Shown in pieces: positions 20,995 through 28,798 of a stretch of DNA of 64,000 bases; within the stretch, counting starts at the first letter, position 1; each line of letters opens with the position of its first letter. Location: the NCBI RefSeq assembly GCF_036898825.1, contig NZ_JARUND010000001.1, forward strand, positions 2,976,001-3,040,000, in the 5' to 3' direction. The stretch comes from Streptomyces sp. B21-083. GTDB lineage: Bacteria > Actinomycetota > Actinomycetes > Streptomycetales > Streptomycetaceae. The translations under genes were made by a program, and so were the position numbers. The notes under the pieces are model-generated. The model searched no databases. It was given only the letters and a program-made list of their open reading frames with translations, and was not told the origin of the DNA.

Positions 20995-23277
20995 TCAGAC
21001 CCCCTCGGCGTCGGCGGTCGCGGCCAACGCCACCGGCAACTCCCCCCGGTACAGCACACCGACGCGCTGCGTGGCCCGGGTGAGTGCCACGTACAGGTCA
21101 CTCGTGCCGAAGGCCCCCGGTTCGACCACCAGCACGGAGTCGAATTCCAGCCCCTTGGCCTGCCGGGGATCGAGCAGCACGACAGCCCGCGTGAGATCGG
21201 GCTCCGCCCCCGCCTCCACGTCGTCCAGCCGCGCGGCCAACTCGCCGTGCAGCTCGCGCGGCGCGATCACGGCGAGCCGCCCCTCCACGGGCGCCAGCTC
21301 GCGGGCCGCCTTCGCCACGGCTCCCGCGAGATCGTCATCCTCCACTGCCCGCACCCATGGCCGAACCCCGGTCGACCGTACGGATTTCGGCGGCTCGAAG
21401 TCCGACCGCTCCGCCCTCACCACGGCCGCCGCCACGTCCATGATCTCGGCCGGTGTCCGGTAGTTGACGCCCAGCCGGGCATGCTCCCAGCGGCCTTGGA
21501 CGTACGGCGCGAGGATGTCCGCCCAGGCCCCGACCCCACCCGGCTCGGCGGTCTGCGCCGGATCGCCGACCAGCGTCATCGACCGGGTCGGGCTGCGCCG
21601 CATGAGGAGCCGCCACGCCATCGGCGACAACTCCTGCGCCTCGTCGACGATGATGTGGCCGAACGCCCAGGTCCGGTCGGCCGCCGCCCGCTCGGCGGCG
21701 CTGCGCAGGTCGCCCTCCTCGTGCCGCTCGGCGAACCGCTCCGCGTCGATGATGTCGTGCGCGGACAGCACCTCGGACTCCTCCGCGTCCAGGTCCTCGA
21801 ACTCATACGTACGGGACGCGTACGACACGTCCAACACACCTTGCGCGTAAGCGACTTGGTTACTGCGCTCGCGCTCGGCGCGCGCCCGGGCGACCCGCTC
21901 GTCCTCGCCGAGCAGCTCCGCCGCCTCGTCGAGCAGCGGTACGTCGGCCGTCGTCCAGGTACGGCTCACGGGCCGCCGAATGGCATCGGCGTCGGCCTCG
22001 GACACGTACCCCTCGGGCGCGGCGAGGAAGTCCGCGACCAGTCGCCTCGGGCCGATGCGGGGCCACAACTGCTCGATGGCGGCCCAGACTTCACGGTTCT
22101 CGGCCAGGTCGTCGCGGATCTGGGTGATGTCGCTGGGGTCGAGGAGGTTGCTGCCGTCGTAGGGGTCGGTGCCGATGCGCTCGGCCACCATCTCGGTCAG
22201 GGTGTTGAGGATGTGCCCCTCGAAGTGTTCGCGGGCGACGTTGTGCGGCAGTTTCGCCTCGCGCGTCCGCTCCCGAGCCATGTTCACCAGCCCGGCGTCG
22301 AGCATGAGGATGTCCCGGTCGTGCTCGATGGCGATGACGGGGTCGGGCAGTCCCTGCCGGTCCCGTACGACGGCTGCGAGCACGTCGGCCATCTCGGTCC
22401 GCCCCTTGACAGCGGCGGCCCGTGCCGAGTCGGCGGCGGTGGCCTTCACACCCGGGAACAGCTCGCCGACGGTCGCCAGCAGCACCCCGGTCTCACCGAG
22501 CGAGGGCAGCACCTCGCCGATGTAGCCGAGGAAGGCGGGGTTGGGGCCGACGATCAACACGGCTCGTTTGGCGAGGAGTTCGCGGTGTTCGTAGAGGAGA
22601 TAGGCGGCCCGGTGGAGCGCGACGGCGGTCTTGCCGGTGCCGGGCCCACCCTCCACCACCAGTACGCCTCGATGCGGGGCACGGATGATCTCGTCCTGCT
22701 CCGCCTGGATGGTCTGCACGATGTCGTTCATCCGCCCGGTGCGGGCGGAGTCGAGCGCGGCGAGCAGCACGGCGTCGCCGGAGGGGTCCTCGTAGCCGGT
22801 CCGCGTCTCGTCCCCGAGATCGAGGATCTCGTCGTGCAGTCCGGTGACGCGCCGCCCGTCCGTACTGATGTGCCGACGCCGGCGCAGCCCCATCGTGGTG
22901 TGCCCGGTGGCGAGATAGAAGGGCCGGGAGACCTCGGCCCGCCAGTCGATGAGCATCGGGGTGCGCTCGGCGTCGTCGGCGCGCAGTCCGATACGGCCGA
23001 TGTGGTGGGTGACACCGGAGGTGAGATCGATCCGCCCGAAGCAGAGCGACCCGTCGACGGCGTTCAGCGCGGCGAGCAGTCCCGACCGCTCGGCGACGAG
23101 CACATCCCGTTCGAGCCGCGCCTGCATCGGCGTGCTGCCCTGCGCGAGCGCGTCCGTGACGGAGTGCTCGGTGTCGCCGCGCAGGGCGTCGACGCGGGCG
23201 TAGAGCCCGTCGACGAATTCCTGCTCACTCCGCAATTCATCGTGAGTTGATTCCGTGTTTGCGCCCCTGTTTGACAA
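20995..23277 (-). CDS. HelD/HelR-like UvrD-family helicase acting on RNA polymerase
   Basis: A 760-residue superfamily 1 NTPase. It has Walker A GGPGTGKTAVALHRAAYL, Walker B HIIVDEAQELSPMAWR, motif III LVGDPAQT, NYRTP and the C-terminal YVALTRATQRVGVLYRG. The N-terminal helical arm (EQEFVDGLYARVDAL) and the overall layout match actinobacterial HelD, which removes stalled RNA polymerase from DNA. The related HelR confers rifamycin tolerance. I did not find the rifamycin-associated element upstream. The start is a TTG with GGGAG 5-9 nt before it. A 28-bp region with an inverted repeat lies between the start and the trx terminator. Confidence 0.85.
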   Translation of the reverse strand: MSNRGANTESTHDELRSEQEFVDGLYARVDALRGDTEHSVTDALAQGSTPMQARLERDVLVAERSGLLAALNAVDGSLCFGRIDLTSGVTHHIGRIGLRADDAERTPMLIDWRAEVSRPFYLATGHTTMGLRRRRHISTDGRRVTGLHDEILDLGDETRTGYEDPSGDAVLLAALDSARTGRMNDIVQTIQAEQDEIIRAPHRGVLVVEGGPGTGKTAVALHRAAYLLYEHRELLAKRAVLIVGPNPAFLGYIGEVLPSLGETGVLLATVGELFPGVKATAADSARAAAVKGRTEMADVLAAVVRDRQGLPDPVIAIEHDRDILMLDAGLVNMARERTREAKLPHNVAREHFEGHILNTLTEMVAERIGTDPYDGSNLLDPSDITQIRDDLAENREVWAAIEQLWPRIGPRRLVADFLAAPEGYVSEADADAIRRPVSRTWTTADVPLLDEAAELLGEDERVARARAERERSNQVAYAQGVLDVSYASRTYEFEDLDAEESEVLSAHDIIDAERFAERHEEGDLRSAAERAAADRTWAFGHIIVDEAQELSPMAWRLLMRRSPTRSMTLVGDPAQTAEPGGVGAWADILAPYVQGRWEHARLGVNYRTPAEIMDVAAAVVRAERSDFEPPKSVRSTGVRPWVRAVEDDDLAGAVAKAARELAPVEGRLAVIAPRELHGELAARLDDVEAGAEPDLTRAVVLLDPRQAKGLEFDSVLVVEPGAFGTSDLYVALTRATQRVGVLYRGELPVALAATADAEGV

Positions 23278-23315
23278 TTCCGCTCCCGCTCGGATATACT
23301 CTGCTCATCGACTTC

Positions 23316-23343
23316 TCGCGACCTGACTTCCACAAAGTCGCGA
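23316..23343 (-). promoter_or_regulatory. Inverted repeat in the helicase leader
   Basis: TCGCGAC and GTCGCGA form perfect 7-bp arms 14 nt apart, 39 nt upstream of the helicase start. This is a candidate operator or 5' leader hairpin; no known regulator is assigned. Confidence 0.35.
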
Positions 23344-23359
23344 ACCATTGAATATACGC

Positions 23360-23399
23360 AAAGAAATCCCCCGAGCGCAATCGCTCGGGGGATTTCTTT
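23360..23399. terminator. Strong terminator between trx and the helicase gene
   Basis: AAAGAAATCCCCCGAGCG and CGCTCGGGGGATTTCTTT form a perfect 18-bp stem around CAAT. The A/T ends make it a canonical intrinsic terminator on both strands. It ends the merR-trx transcript 12 nt after the trx stop. Confidence 0.92.
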
Positions 23400-23411
23400 T
23401 GTCGGCGCGCG

Positions 23412-23744
23412 TCAGAGGACGTCGGACAGCTCCTCCAGCAGTCGCCTTTTGGGCCGTGCCCCCACCATCGACCGCACCGGCTCCCCGCCCCGGAACACCA
23501 TGAACGTCGGCATGGACAGGACCCGGTAGGCGTTCGTCGTCAGGGGGTTCATGTCGACGTTCAGCTGCACCACCTTCAGCCGGTCGGACTCCTCCGCCGC
23601 GAGGGCGCTCAGCACCGGAGCCATCTGCCGGCACGGCGGGCACCAGTCAGCCGTGAACTCCACCAGGACCGGCAGTTCGGCCCCGATCACCTCCGCCTCG
23701 AAGTCCGCGTCCGTCACCTCGGCCACACCCGCTGCCTTGATCAT
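23412..23744 (-). CDS. trxA: Thioredoxin
   Basis: A 110-residue thioredoxin with the variant active site WCPPC in the context VEFTADWCPPCRQMAP. The cis-proline region MPTFMVFRGGEPV follows. Typical thioredoxins have WCGPC; the second Pro is seen in several actinobacterial paralogues. The ATG at 23744 has GGGGAGGA 8 nt upstream and overlaps the merR stop as ATGA, so the two genes are translationally coupled. The MerR-type promoter upstream implies induction by the signal that MerR senses. Confidence 0.9.
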   Translation of the reverse strand: MIKAAGVAEVTDADFEAEVIGAELPVLVEFTADWCPPCRQMAPVLSALAAEESDRLKVVQLNVDMNPLTTNAYRVLSMPTFMVFRGGEPVRSMVGARPKRRLLEELSDVL

Positions 23745-24181
23745 CGCGTCCGTCCTCCCCACTCGCATTCCGGTTCCGGACCGCCCGGCACCGTCGCCTC
23801 GGCCGCCAACGCGTCGCGGGCCCGCTCGGCCCGCGTCAGCTGCTCACCGACCTTCGCCCGTACCGACTGCAACTCGCCGATCAGCGCGTCGAGTTCGTCC
23901 AGCTTGCGGCGGTAGACGGCGAGCGACGCGGGACAGGAGTCGCCCTCCGGGTGGCCCGCCCGCAGACAGTCCACGAAGGGCCGCGTCTCCTCCAGGTCGA
24001 ACCCGAAGTCCTGGAGCGTCCGGATCTGCCGGAGCAGCTTCAGGTCGTCCTCGTCGTAGGCGCGGTAGCCGTTGTCCATGCGCCGCGCGGGCAGCAGCCC
24101 CCGCGACTCGTAGTACCGCAGGGTCCGTGTGGTGGTCCCGGCCCGCGCCGCCAGCTCGCCGATTCGCATGCCGATTCGCAT
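23741..24181 (-). CDS. MerR-family transcriptional regulator
   Basis: A 146-residue MerR protein. The winged helix starts at RIGELAARAG, with TLRYYESRGLL and RMDNGYRAYDEDDL. A long dimer helix and a C-terminal part with C-x15-C spacing (VDCLRAGHPEGDSCPASL) could bind a metal or sense thiol stress. The start is duplicated: a 12-bp tandem repeat gives MRIGMRIG, so translation may begin at either ATG. The first ATG lies about 7 nt after the -10 box, so the mRNA is probably leaderless. It overlaps trxA by ATGA and probably controls this two-gene operon itself. Confidence 0.9.
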   Translation of the reverse strand: MRIGMRIGELAARAGTTTRTLRYYESRGLLPARRMDNGYRAYDEDDLKLLRQIRTLQDFGFDLEETRPFVDCLRAGHPEGDSCPASLAVYRRKLDELDALIGELQSVRAKVGEQLTRAERARDALAAEATVPGGPEPECEWGGRTR

Positions 24182-24188
24182 GGGTACG

Positions 24189-24219
24189 AACGTAGTCCTT
24201 GACGCCGACGTCAAGGCAA
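24189..24219 (-). promoter_or_regulatory. MerR-type promoter of merR-trxA with palindromic operator
   Basis: Reading the minus strand: -35 TTGCCT (24219-24214), a 19-bp spacer, and -10 TACGTT (24194-24189). The spacer region contains the perfect palindrome CCTTGACG-TCGG-CGTCAAGG (24197-24216). An overlong 19-bp spacer with a central dyad is the hallmark of MerR-regulated promoters. Confidence 0.8.
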
Positions 24220-24339
24220 GGTCGGGTCGGGTCGGTCACGTCAGGTCGGCCCGGTGGCGGCGGCTTTCCCGCCACGGGGGAAGATGACTCGTACGCCAGA
24301 ACAATTATGATCACAAGGTCCGCAACGGGGAGGAACATC

Positions 24340-25344
24340 ATGCGCGACGTATTGGTCATCGGCGGCAACCGCTATTTCGGAAAGCGGCTCATCGACCGGC
24401 TGACCGCCGCCGGAGACCGGGTGACCGTTCTCAACCGGGGCTCCGCGCCCCCGCCCGCCGGCGTAATTCACCTCGTCGCCGACCGCGACGACGAGGCCGC
24501 ACTGAATTCCGCTCTCGGCGACCGTACCTTCGACGTCGTCGTCGACCAGGTCTGCTATACGCCCCGCCAGGCGGCGATCGCCCGGCGCGTGTTCGGTGGC
24601 GGCCGTTCCCGCCGCTATGTGATGACGTCCACGGTCGAGGTGTACGAGTACGAGGACTCCCTCGTCTACGAGGACACCGTCGTGCCCGTGCGCGAGGACG
24701 CCGTCGATCCGCTGACCGTCCCTGTCCGCCTCGAACTCCCCTGGCACAAGCCGGAGTTCCGCGAGACGCACTACGGCGAGGGCAAACGCCAGGCCGAGGC
24801 GGTCTTCGCGGCGGACGACGTCACCGGCGATTCCCGCGACGCGGGCGACTACGGCGACCCGGTGGCCGACGGTACGAAGTTCCCGTACACCGCCGTACGC
24901 GTGGCCCATGTCCTGGGCGGGGACGACGACTTCACCGGCCGGCTCGACCACTACGCCCAGCGCATCCGTACCGGCACACCGATCGCCGTACCGACCGAGA
25001 ACCGGCCGGCGACCTACATCCATGTCGAGGAGATCGCCGACTTCCTCTTCTGGGTGGTGGGTGAGGAGTTCACCGGGCCGGTCAACGCCGCGTCCCACGG
25101 CCTGCTGACCACCGAGGAGTTGTGCGCGGTCGTGGCCTGGCACATCCCGGACGGCAGGACCGTCTTCCAGAACGTCGACGTCGGCAAGGTCTCCCCGTTC
25201 TCCTTCGCGCGCTCGTACGGCATGGACAACTCCCGTGCCACCGAACTCGGGTTCACCTTCGGCCACGTACAGGAGTGGCTGCCCCGAGCCGTCGCCGAGA
25301 CCTTGGGCTCGGACAGGGGGGCGGGGCCGGGGCCGGGCGGCTGA
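24340..25344 (+). CDS. NAD(P)-dependent epimerase/dehydratase-like SDR protein
   Basis: A 334-residue extended short-chain dehydrogenase-fold protein. The Rossmann start is DVLVIGGNRYFGKRL and the first Asp/Glu-type binding strand is DRDDE. The protein resembles actinobacterial NAD-dependent epimerases related to CSP41. A classic YxxxK is not clear; HYGEGKRQAE may supply Tyr/Lys. ATG at 24340 is chosen because of GGGGAGGA 6 nt upstream. The substrate is unknown. It is transcribed away from merR and may be cotranscribed with the following ASCH gene (60 bp gap). Confidence 0.82.
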   Translation: MRDVLVIGGNRYFGKRLIDRLTAAGDRVTVLNRGSAPPPAGVIHLVADRDDEAALNSALGDRTFDVVVDQVCYTPRQAAIARRVFGGGRSRRYVMTSTVEVYEYEDSLVYEDTVVPVREDAVDPLTVPVRLELPWHKPEFRETHYGEGKRQAEAVFAADDVTGDSRDAGDYGDPVADGTKFPYTAVRVAHVLGGDDDFTGRLDHYAQRIRTGTPIAVPTENRPATYIHVEEIADFLFWVVGEEFTGPVNAASHGLLTTEELCAVVAWHIPDGRTVFQNVDVGKVSPFSFARSYGMDNSRATELGFTFGHVQEWLPRAVAETLGSDRGAGPGPGG

Positions 25345-25404
25345 CGTGCGGTTCGGCGCGTAATCGGCGTGCCCGGAAAGGGGTGTTCGCCCTACCGTGA
25401 TCCC

Positions 25405-25896
25405 ATGACGACCACCTCGCAGCCGCAGCAGCCGCCGCAACCCGTGATCCGCCCGAAGCCCGAAGACCTCCCGACGGCCGAGGGTCTTCCCAAGGCCGAG
25501 TTCGCGTTTCCCGGTCCGCTGCGCGACCAGCTCGTCGCCGCGATCCTCGACGGCTCGAAGACGTCCACCACCGGGCTCGTGGTCGACTACGAGCACGAGG
25601 GTGAGGCTCTGCCGGAGGTCGGCGGCCGTTCGGTGGTCGTCGACTCCGAGGACCGGCCGGTCGGGATCATCGAGATCACCGGAGTACGGGTCGTTCCGCT
25701 GGCCGCGGTGGATCTCGCCCACGCCCTCGACGAGGGCGAAGGGTACACCGATGTGGCCGCCTGGCGGGCAGGTCACGAACGGTTCTGGCACAGCGCGGAG
25801 ATGCGGGCCGCGCTGGATGATCCCGGGTTCACCGTGACCGACACGACCCTGACGGTCCTGGAACGCTTCCGCCTCGTGACCGACCTCCGGCCGTAG
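25405..25896 (+). CDS. ASCH domain-containing protein
   Basis: A 163-residue protein. The ASCH (PUA-like) fold spans about residues 30-160, with the hallmark basic/Thr segment DGSKTSTTGL and the end TDTTLTVLERFRLV. A Pro/Gln-rich start of about 25 residues precedes it. ASCH proteins are thought to bind RNA, and one family hydrolyses N4-acetylcytidine. The ATG at 25405 is the first good start. Confidence 0.8.
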   Translation: MTTTSQPQQPPQPVIRPKPEDLPTAEGLPKAEFAFPGPLRDQLVAAILDGSKTSTTGLVVDYEHEGEALPEVGGRSVVVDSEDRPVGIIEITGVRVVPLAAVDLAHALDEGEGYTDVAAWRAGHERFWHSAEMRAALDDPGFTVTDTTLTVLERFRLVTDLRP

Positions 25897-25926
25897 CGGT
25901 TGTCCCGCTCACGCGGTTGAGGGAGA

Positions 25927-27705
25927 TCACCGACCTGTACGGGTGAACTCGGGCGACTCGGCGATCCCCTCGACGTCGTCGACGTCGTCGGGCTCGTCGG
26001 CCTCGACCGGCCGCGCGGTCACGTCCGCCGCCGGCTCCGTGTCCTCCGTACGACCGCTGCCGTGCCCCTTGCCCGGCAGCAGGACAGCGACCAGTACCGT
26101 CCCCACGCCCAGGATCAGCGCGCCGATCAGGCTGGTGTGGGCCACCGCGTCCGAGAAGGACGAGCCGACCGCGTCCGCCATCTGGCGTGCTCCCTGGGCG
26201 AGTTGGCCGGCCTGCGCCTTCAGCTCGGCCGCCTGTTCCGGCTTCCCCGCGCTCGCCGCCTGCGACGCCTGTGCGGCGAGCTGCTGGGCCCGTTCACCGA
26301 TCGCCTGGGCCACCTGGTAGCCCGCGCCGACCGAGTCCTGGGCCTGGTTCAGGGCGCCCGCCGGCAGCTTGCTCCCGTTCGTCGCGTCGGTGAGGTGGGA
26401 GGCGTACGACGTGGAGAGAAGGGAGCCGAGGATCGCGATGCCGAGCGAGCCGCCCAGCTCCAGCGAGGTGTCGTTCACCGCGCCGCCGACGCCCAGTTCG
26501 GCCTCGGGGAACGCCCCCATGATCGCGTCCGTGCACGGGGAGAGAGCGAGACCGATCGCGAGGCCGAGGATGACGAGAGGGGTGACGAAGGTCCCGTACG
26601 ACGAACCGGAGTCCACCTGTGAGAGCAGTGCGAGGGCCGCCGTACCGCCGACCATGCCCGCCGTGACCGTGACCTTCATGCCGACGCGCGGGGTGAAGTA
26701 GCCGGTGAGGGCGGAGCCGACGAAGACCGCGCCCGCCAGCGGCAGCATGCGCAGGCCGGTGTCCAGGGCGTCGTAGCCGAGCACGAACTGGAGGTGCTGG
26801 GTGAGGTAGTAGAACGCGCCGAAGACCGCCAGGAAGAACAGGGCGACCGCGAGGTTCGAGCCCGCGAACCGGCGCTGCGTGAAGCGGCGTACGTCGAGGA
26901 CCGGGCGCGGGTGACGCAGTTCCCACACGACGAAGAGGACCAGGCCCAGGCCTGCCGCGACGGCCGCCGTGATCGCCTTGACGCCCCAGCCGAAGTGCGG
27001 CCCCTCGATGATCATGTAGACGAGCGCGCCGATCCACACGACCGACAGCAGGCCGCCGACGTAGTCGATCCGGTCGTGGTGACCCGCCCTGGACGGCGGC
27101 ACGAGGACGAAGGCGCCGATGATCGCGAGTGCGGCGATCGGCACGTTGATCAGGAACGTCGAGGACCAGCCGCGGTTCTCCAGCAGCGCGCCCGCGACCA
27201 GCGGACCGGCCGCGATGGCGAGGCCGGCGGTGGCGGTCCACAGAGTGATCGCCTTGGCGCGCTCGGCGCGCGGGAAGGTCGCCGCGAGGAGGGAGAGCGT
27301 CGCGGGCATGATCAGCGCGGCGCCCACGCCCATGACGGCACGGGCCGCGATGACCCCGGTGGCCGAGCCGACCAGCGAGCCCGCGACCGACCCGGCGCCG
27401 AAGACGACCAGACCGAGGACGAGCGCCCCGCGCCGGCTGTACTTGTCGCCGATCGCGCCGAGCAGCAGCATCAGCGCCGCGTACGGAACGGTGTAGCCGT
27501 CGATGACCCACTGGAGGTCGGCGCTGGACAGGCCCAGGTCCTGGGTCATGTCGGGGGCGGCGACGGTGAGGGCGGTGTTCGCCATCACGATGATCAGCAG
27601 GCTCAGGCAGAGCACGAGGAGCGCCCACCAGCGCCGGGCGTAGGGGGCCTTCATCCCCTCGACGGGTTCCGTACGGACAAGTCGTCCAAGTCGCATGGAT
27701 CGCAT
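25927..27705 (-). CDS. MFS drug exporter, DHA2 (EmrB/QacA-like) family
   Basis: A 592-residue integral membrane protein with 14 predicted helices. It has the motif-A-like GDKYSRRGALVLGL and motif C VMGVGAALIMPATLSLLAATFP typical of proton-coupled antiporters. A Gln/Ala-rich extracytoplasmic stretch lies between the last helices, and the C-terminal tail is acidic (ends DEPDDVDDVEG). The start ATG 27705 has GGGAGG upstream; ATG 27657 is a weaker alternative. It diverges from a TetR gene across a 124-bp region with three operators, the standard layout of an inducible efflux pump. Confidence 0.92.
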   Translation of the reverse strand: MRSMRLGRLVRTEPVEGMKAPYARRWWALLVLCLSLLIIVMANTALTVAAPDMTQDLGLSSADLQWVIDGYTVPYAALMLLLGAIGDKYSRRGALVLGLVVFGAGSVAGSLVGSATGVIAARAVMGVGAALIMPATLSLLAATFPRAERAKAITLWTATAGLAIAAGPLVAGALLENRGWSSTFLINVPIAALAIIGAFVLVPPSRAGHHDRIDYVGGLLSVVWIGALVYMIIEGPHFGWGVKAITAAVAAGLGLVLFVVWELRHPRPVLDVRRFTQRRFAGSNLAVALFFLAVFGAFYYLTQHLQFVLGYDALDTGLRMLPLAGAVFVGSALTGYFTPRVGMKVTVTAGMVGGTAALALLSQVDSGSSYGTFVTPLVILGLAIGLALSPCTDAIMGAFPEAELGVGGAVNDTSLELGGSLGIAILGSLLSTSYASHLTDATNGSKLPAGALNQAQDSVGAGYQVAQAIGERAQQLAAQASQAASAGKPEQAAELKAQAGQLAQGARQMADAVGSSFSDAVAHTSLIGALILGVGTVLVAVLLPGKGHGSGRTEDTEPAADVTARPVEADEPDDVDDVEGIAESPEFTRTGR

Positions 27706-27746
27706 GGCTACGGGTCGCCTCCCTGACTGGCTGTCGTTGATCCTTT

Positions 27747-27807
27747 TGCACAGCGCCGTGCAGTTGCACAACAATGTGCAATGTACTCGGATGCACAGCA
27801 CTGTGCA
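27747..27807. promoter_or_regulatory. Three 16-bp palindromic operators between MFS and TetR genes
   Basis: Sites TGCACAGCGCCGTGCA (27747-27762), TGCACAACAATGTGCA (27765-27780) and TGCACAGCACTGTGCA (27792-27807) share the consensus TGCAC-N6-GTGCA, with centres 18 and 27 bp apart. They are the probable binding sites of the adjacent TetR protein and would control both divergent promoters. Confidence 0.8.
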
Positions 27808-27829
27808 AATAGAAGGAAGGGAAGGCACA

Positions 27830-28465
27830 ATGTCAGCCATGACCACGGGAACCTCCAGCCGCGCCGACACGAACCGCCGCCGCATCCTCGACGTCGCCCT
27901 CGCCGAGCTGTTGCGGGACCCCGACGCCTCGATGGACCAGATCGCGCGCGCCGCAGGTGTCGTACGACGGACTGTGTACGGGCATTTCCCGAACCGAGAG
28001 GCGCTGATCAGCACGCTGCTCGACGGCGCCGTCGAGGCGGTGGCCGGCGCGCACGCGGAGGGACTCAGGGGCGGCACCGAGGATCCGGCGGAGTGCGTGG
28101 CCCGGTCCACGCTCGCGGTCTGGCGGGTCGCCGACCGCTACCGCATCCTCGTCGGGCTCGCCCAGCGCAGCGTCACCGTGCAGGGCATCCGTGACCGGTT
28201 CACGCCGGTCCGCGAGGCCTGCATAGAGATGCTCCGGCGGGGCCTGGAGGAGGGCGTGTTCAGCTCACCGCTGCCGGCACCGGCACTGGCGTACGTGCAC
28301 GAGCAGATGCTGTTCGCGCTGATGGAGGCGGTGAACGACGGGCTGCTGTCAGCGGAGGAGGCGGGCCCCTCGGCCGCGGTCACCCTGCTGACCACGGCGG
28401 GGGTACCCGTCGCCCGGGCCACCGCGCTGGTGGCCGAGCTGAGCAGAGCGGCGATCAACCAGTAG
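27830..28465 (+). CDS. TetR-family repressor of the divergent MFS pump
   Basis: A 211-residue regulator. The N-terminal helix-turn-helix covers RRRILDVALAELL, MDQIARAAGVVRRTVYGHF and PNREAL. A variable C-terminal ligand domain follows. ATG at 27830 follows GGAAGGGAAGG. Divergence from the efflux pump and the three upstream palindromes suggest local repression relieved by a pump substrate. Confidence 0.9.
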   Translation: MSAMTTGTSSRADTNRRRILDVALAELLRDPDASMDQIARAAGVVRRTVYGHFPNREALISTLLDGAVEAVAGAHAEGLRGGTEDPAECVARSTLAVWRVADRYRILVGLAQRSVTVQGIRDRFTPVREACIEMLRRGLEEGVFSSPLPAPALAYVHEQMLFALMEAVNDGLLSAEEAGPSAAVTLLTTAGVPVARATALVAELSRAAINQ

Positions 28466-28642
28466 GAGGCCGGCACGAGCGCCGGACGAACGCGCCGCGG
28501 CGGGCTAGGAAGCCGAGGCCGATGCCGCGGGGGCGGCGCACGCTGACCGTGGCGTTGTCCGGCGCGCCCACGTGTGGGCAGGTGAGCGGCACGGGCGGAC
28601 TCGGGCGGCGGGCTCCCTCAGACCGCACCCGCCGGCCACCAG
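28466..28642. other. Gene-free stretch after tetR
   Basis: No coding frame is supported here. It is GC-rich sequence with short direct and inverted GC repeats and runs into the 78-bp tandem repeat. The whole gap to the chimeric gene is 319 bp. Confidence 0.5.
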
Positions 28643-28798
28643 CCGGACACCAGAACCAGCGCGAGGACGGGCGAAAGGCCCAGGCGCACCCGGGCGCCGG
28701 ACCCGGTCAGACCGCGTCCGCCGGACACCAGAACCAGCGCGAGGACGGGCGAAAGGCCCAGGCGCACCCGGGCGCCGGACCCGGTCAGACCATGTCCG
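28643..28798. repeat. 78-bp tandem duplication at the 3' end of the chimeric gene
   Basis: Two copies, 28643-28720 and 28721-28798, are identical except for two adjacent bases near their end (accGCg versus accATg). Partial flanking units CCGGCCACCAG lie on both sides. The stop codon of the chimeric gene lies inside the second copy. The 78-bp period is a multiple of 3, so minus-strand translation shows a 26-residue repeat, but no gene use is evident. Confidence 0.9.

Noticed and set aside
21247..23250. 667-codon plus-strand open frame opposite the HelD-like gene
   Set aside because: Antisense shadow; the minus-strand frame carries all helicase motifs.
23278..23359. Rifamycin-associated element upstream of the HelD-like gene
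   Set aside because: No inverted repeat of the expected type was seen; the visible dyad is TCGCGAC/GTCGCGA.
28643..28798. CRISPR array
   Set aside because: Only two adjacent copies without spacers; it is a simple tandem duplication.
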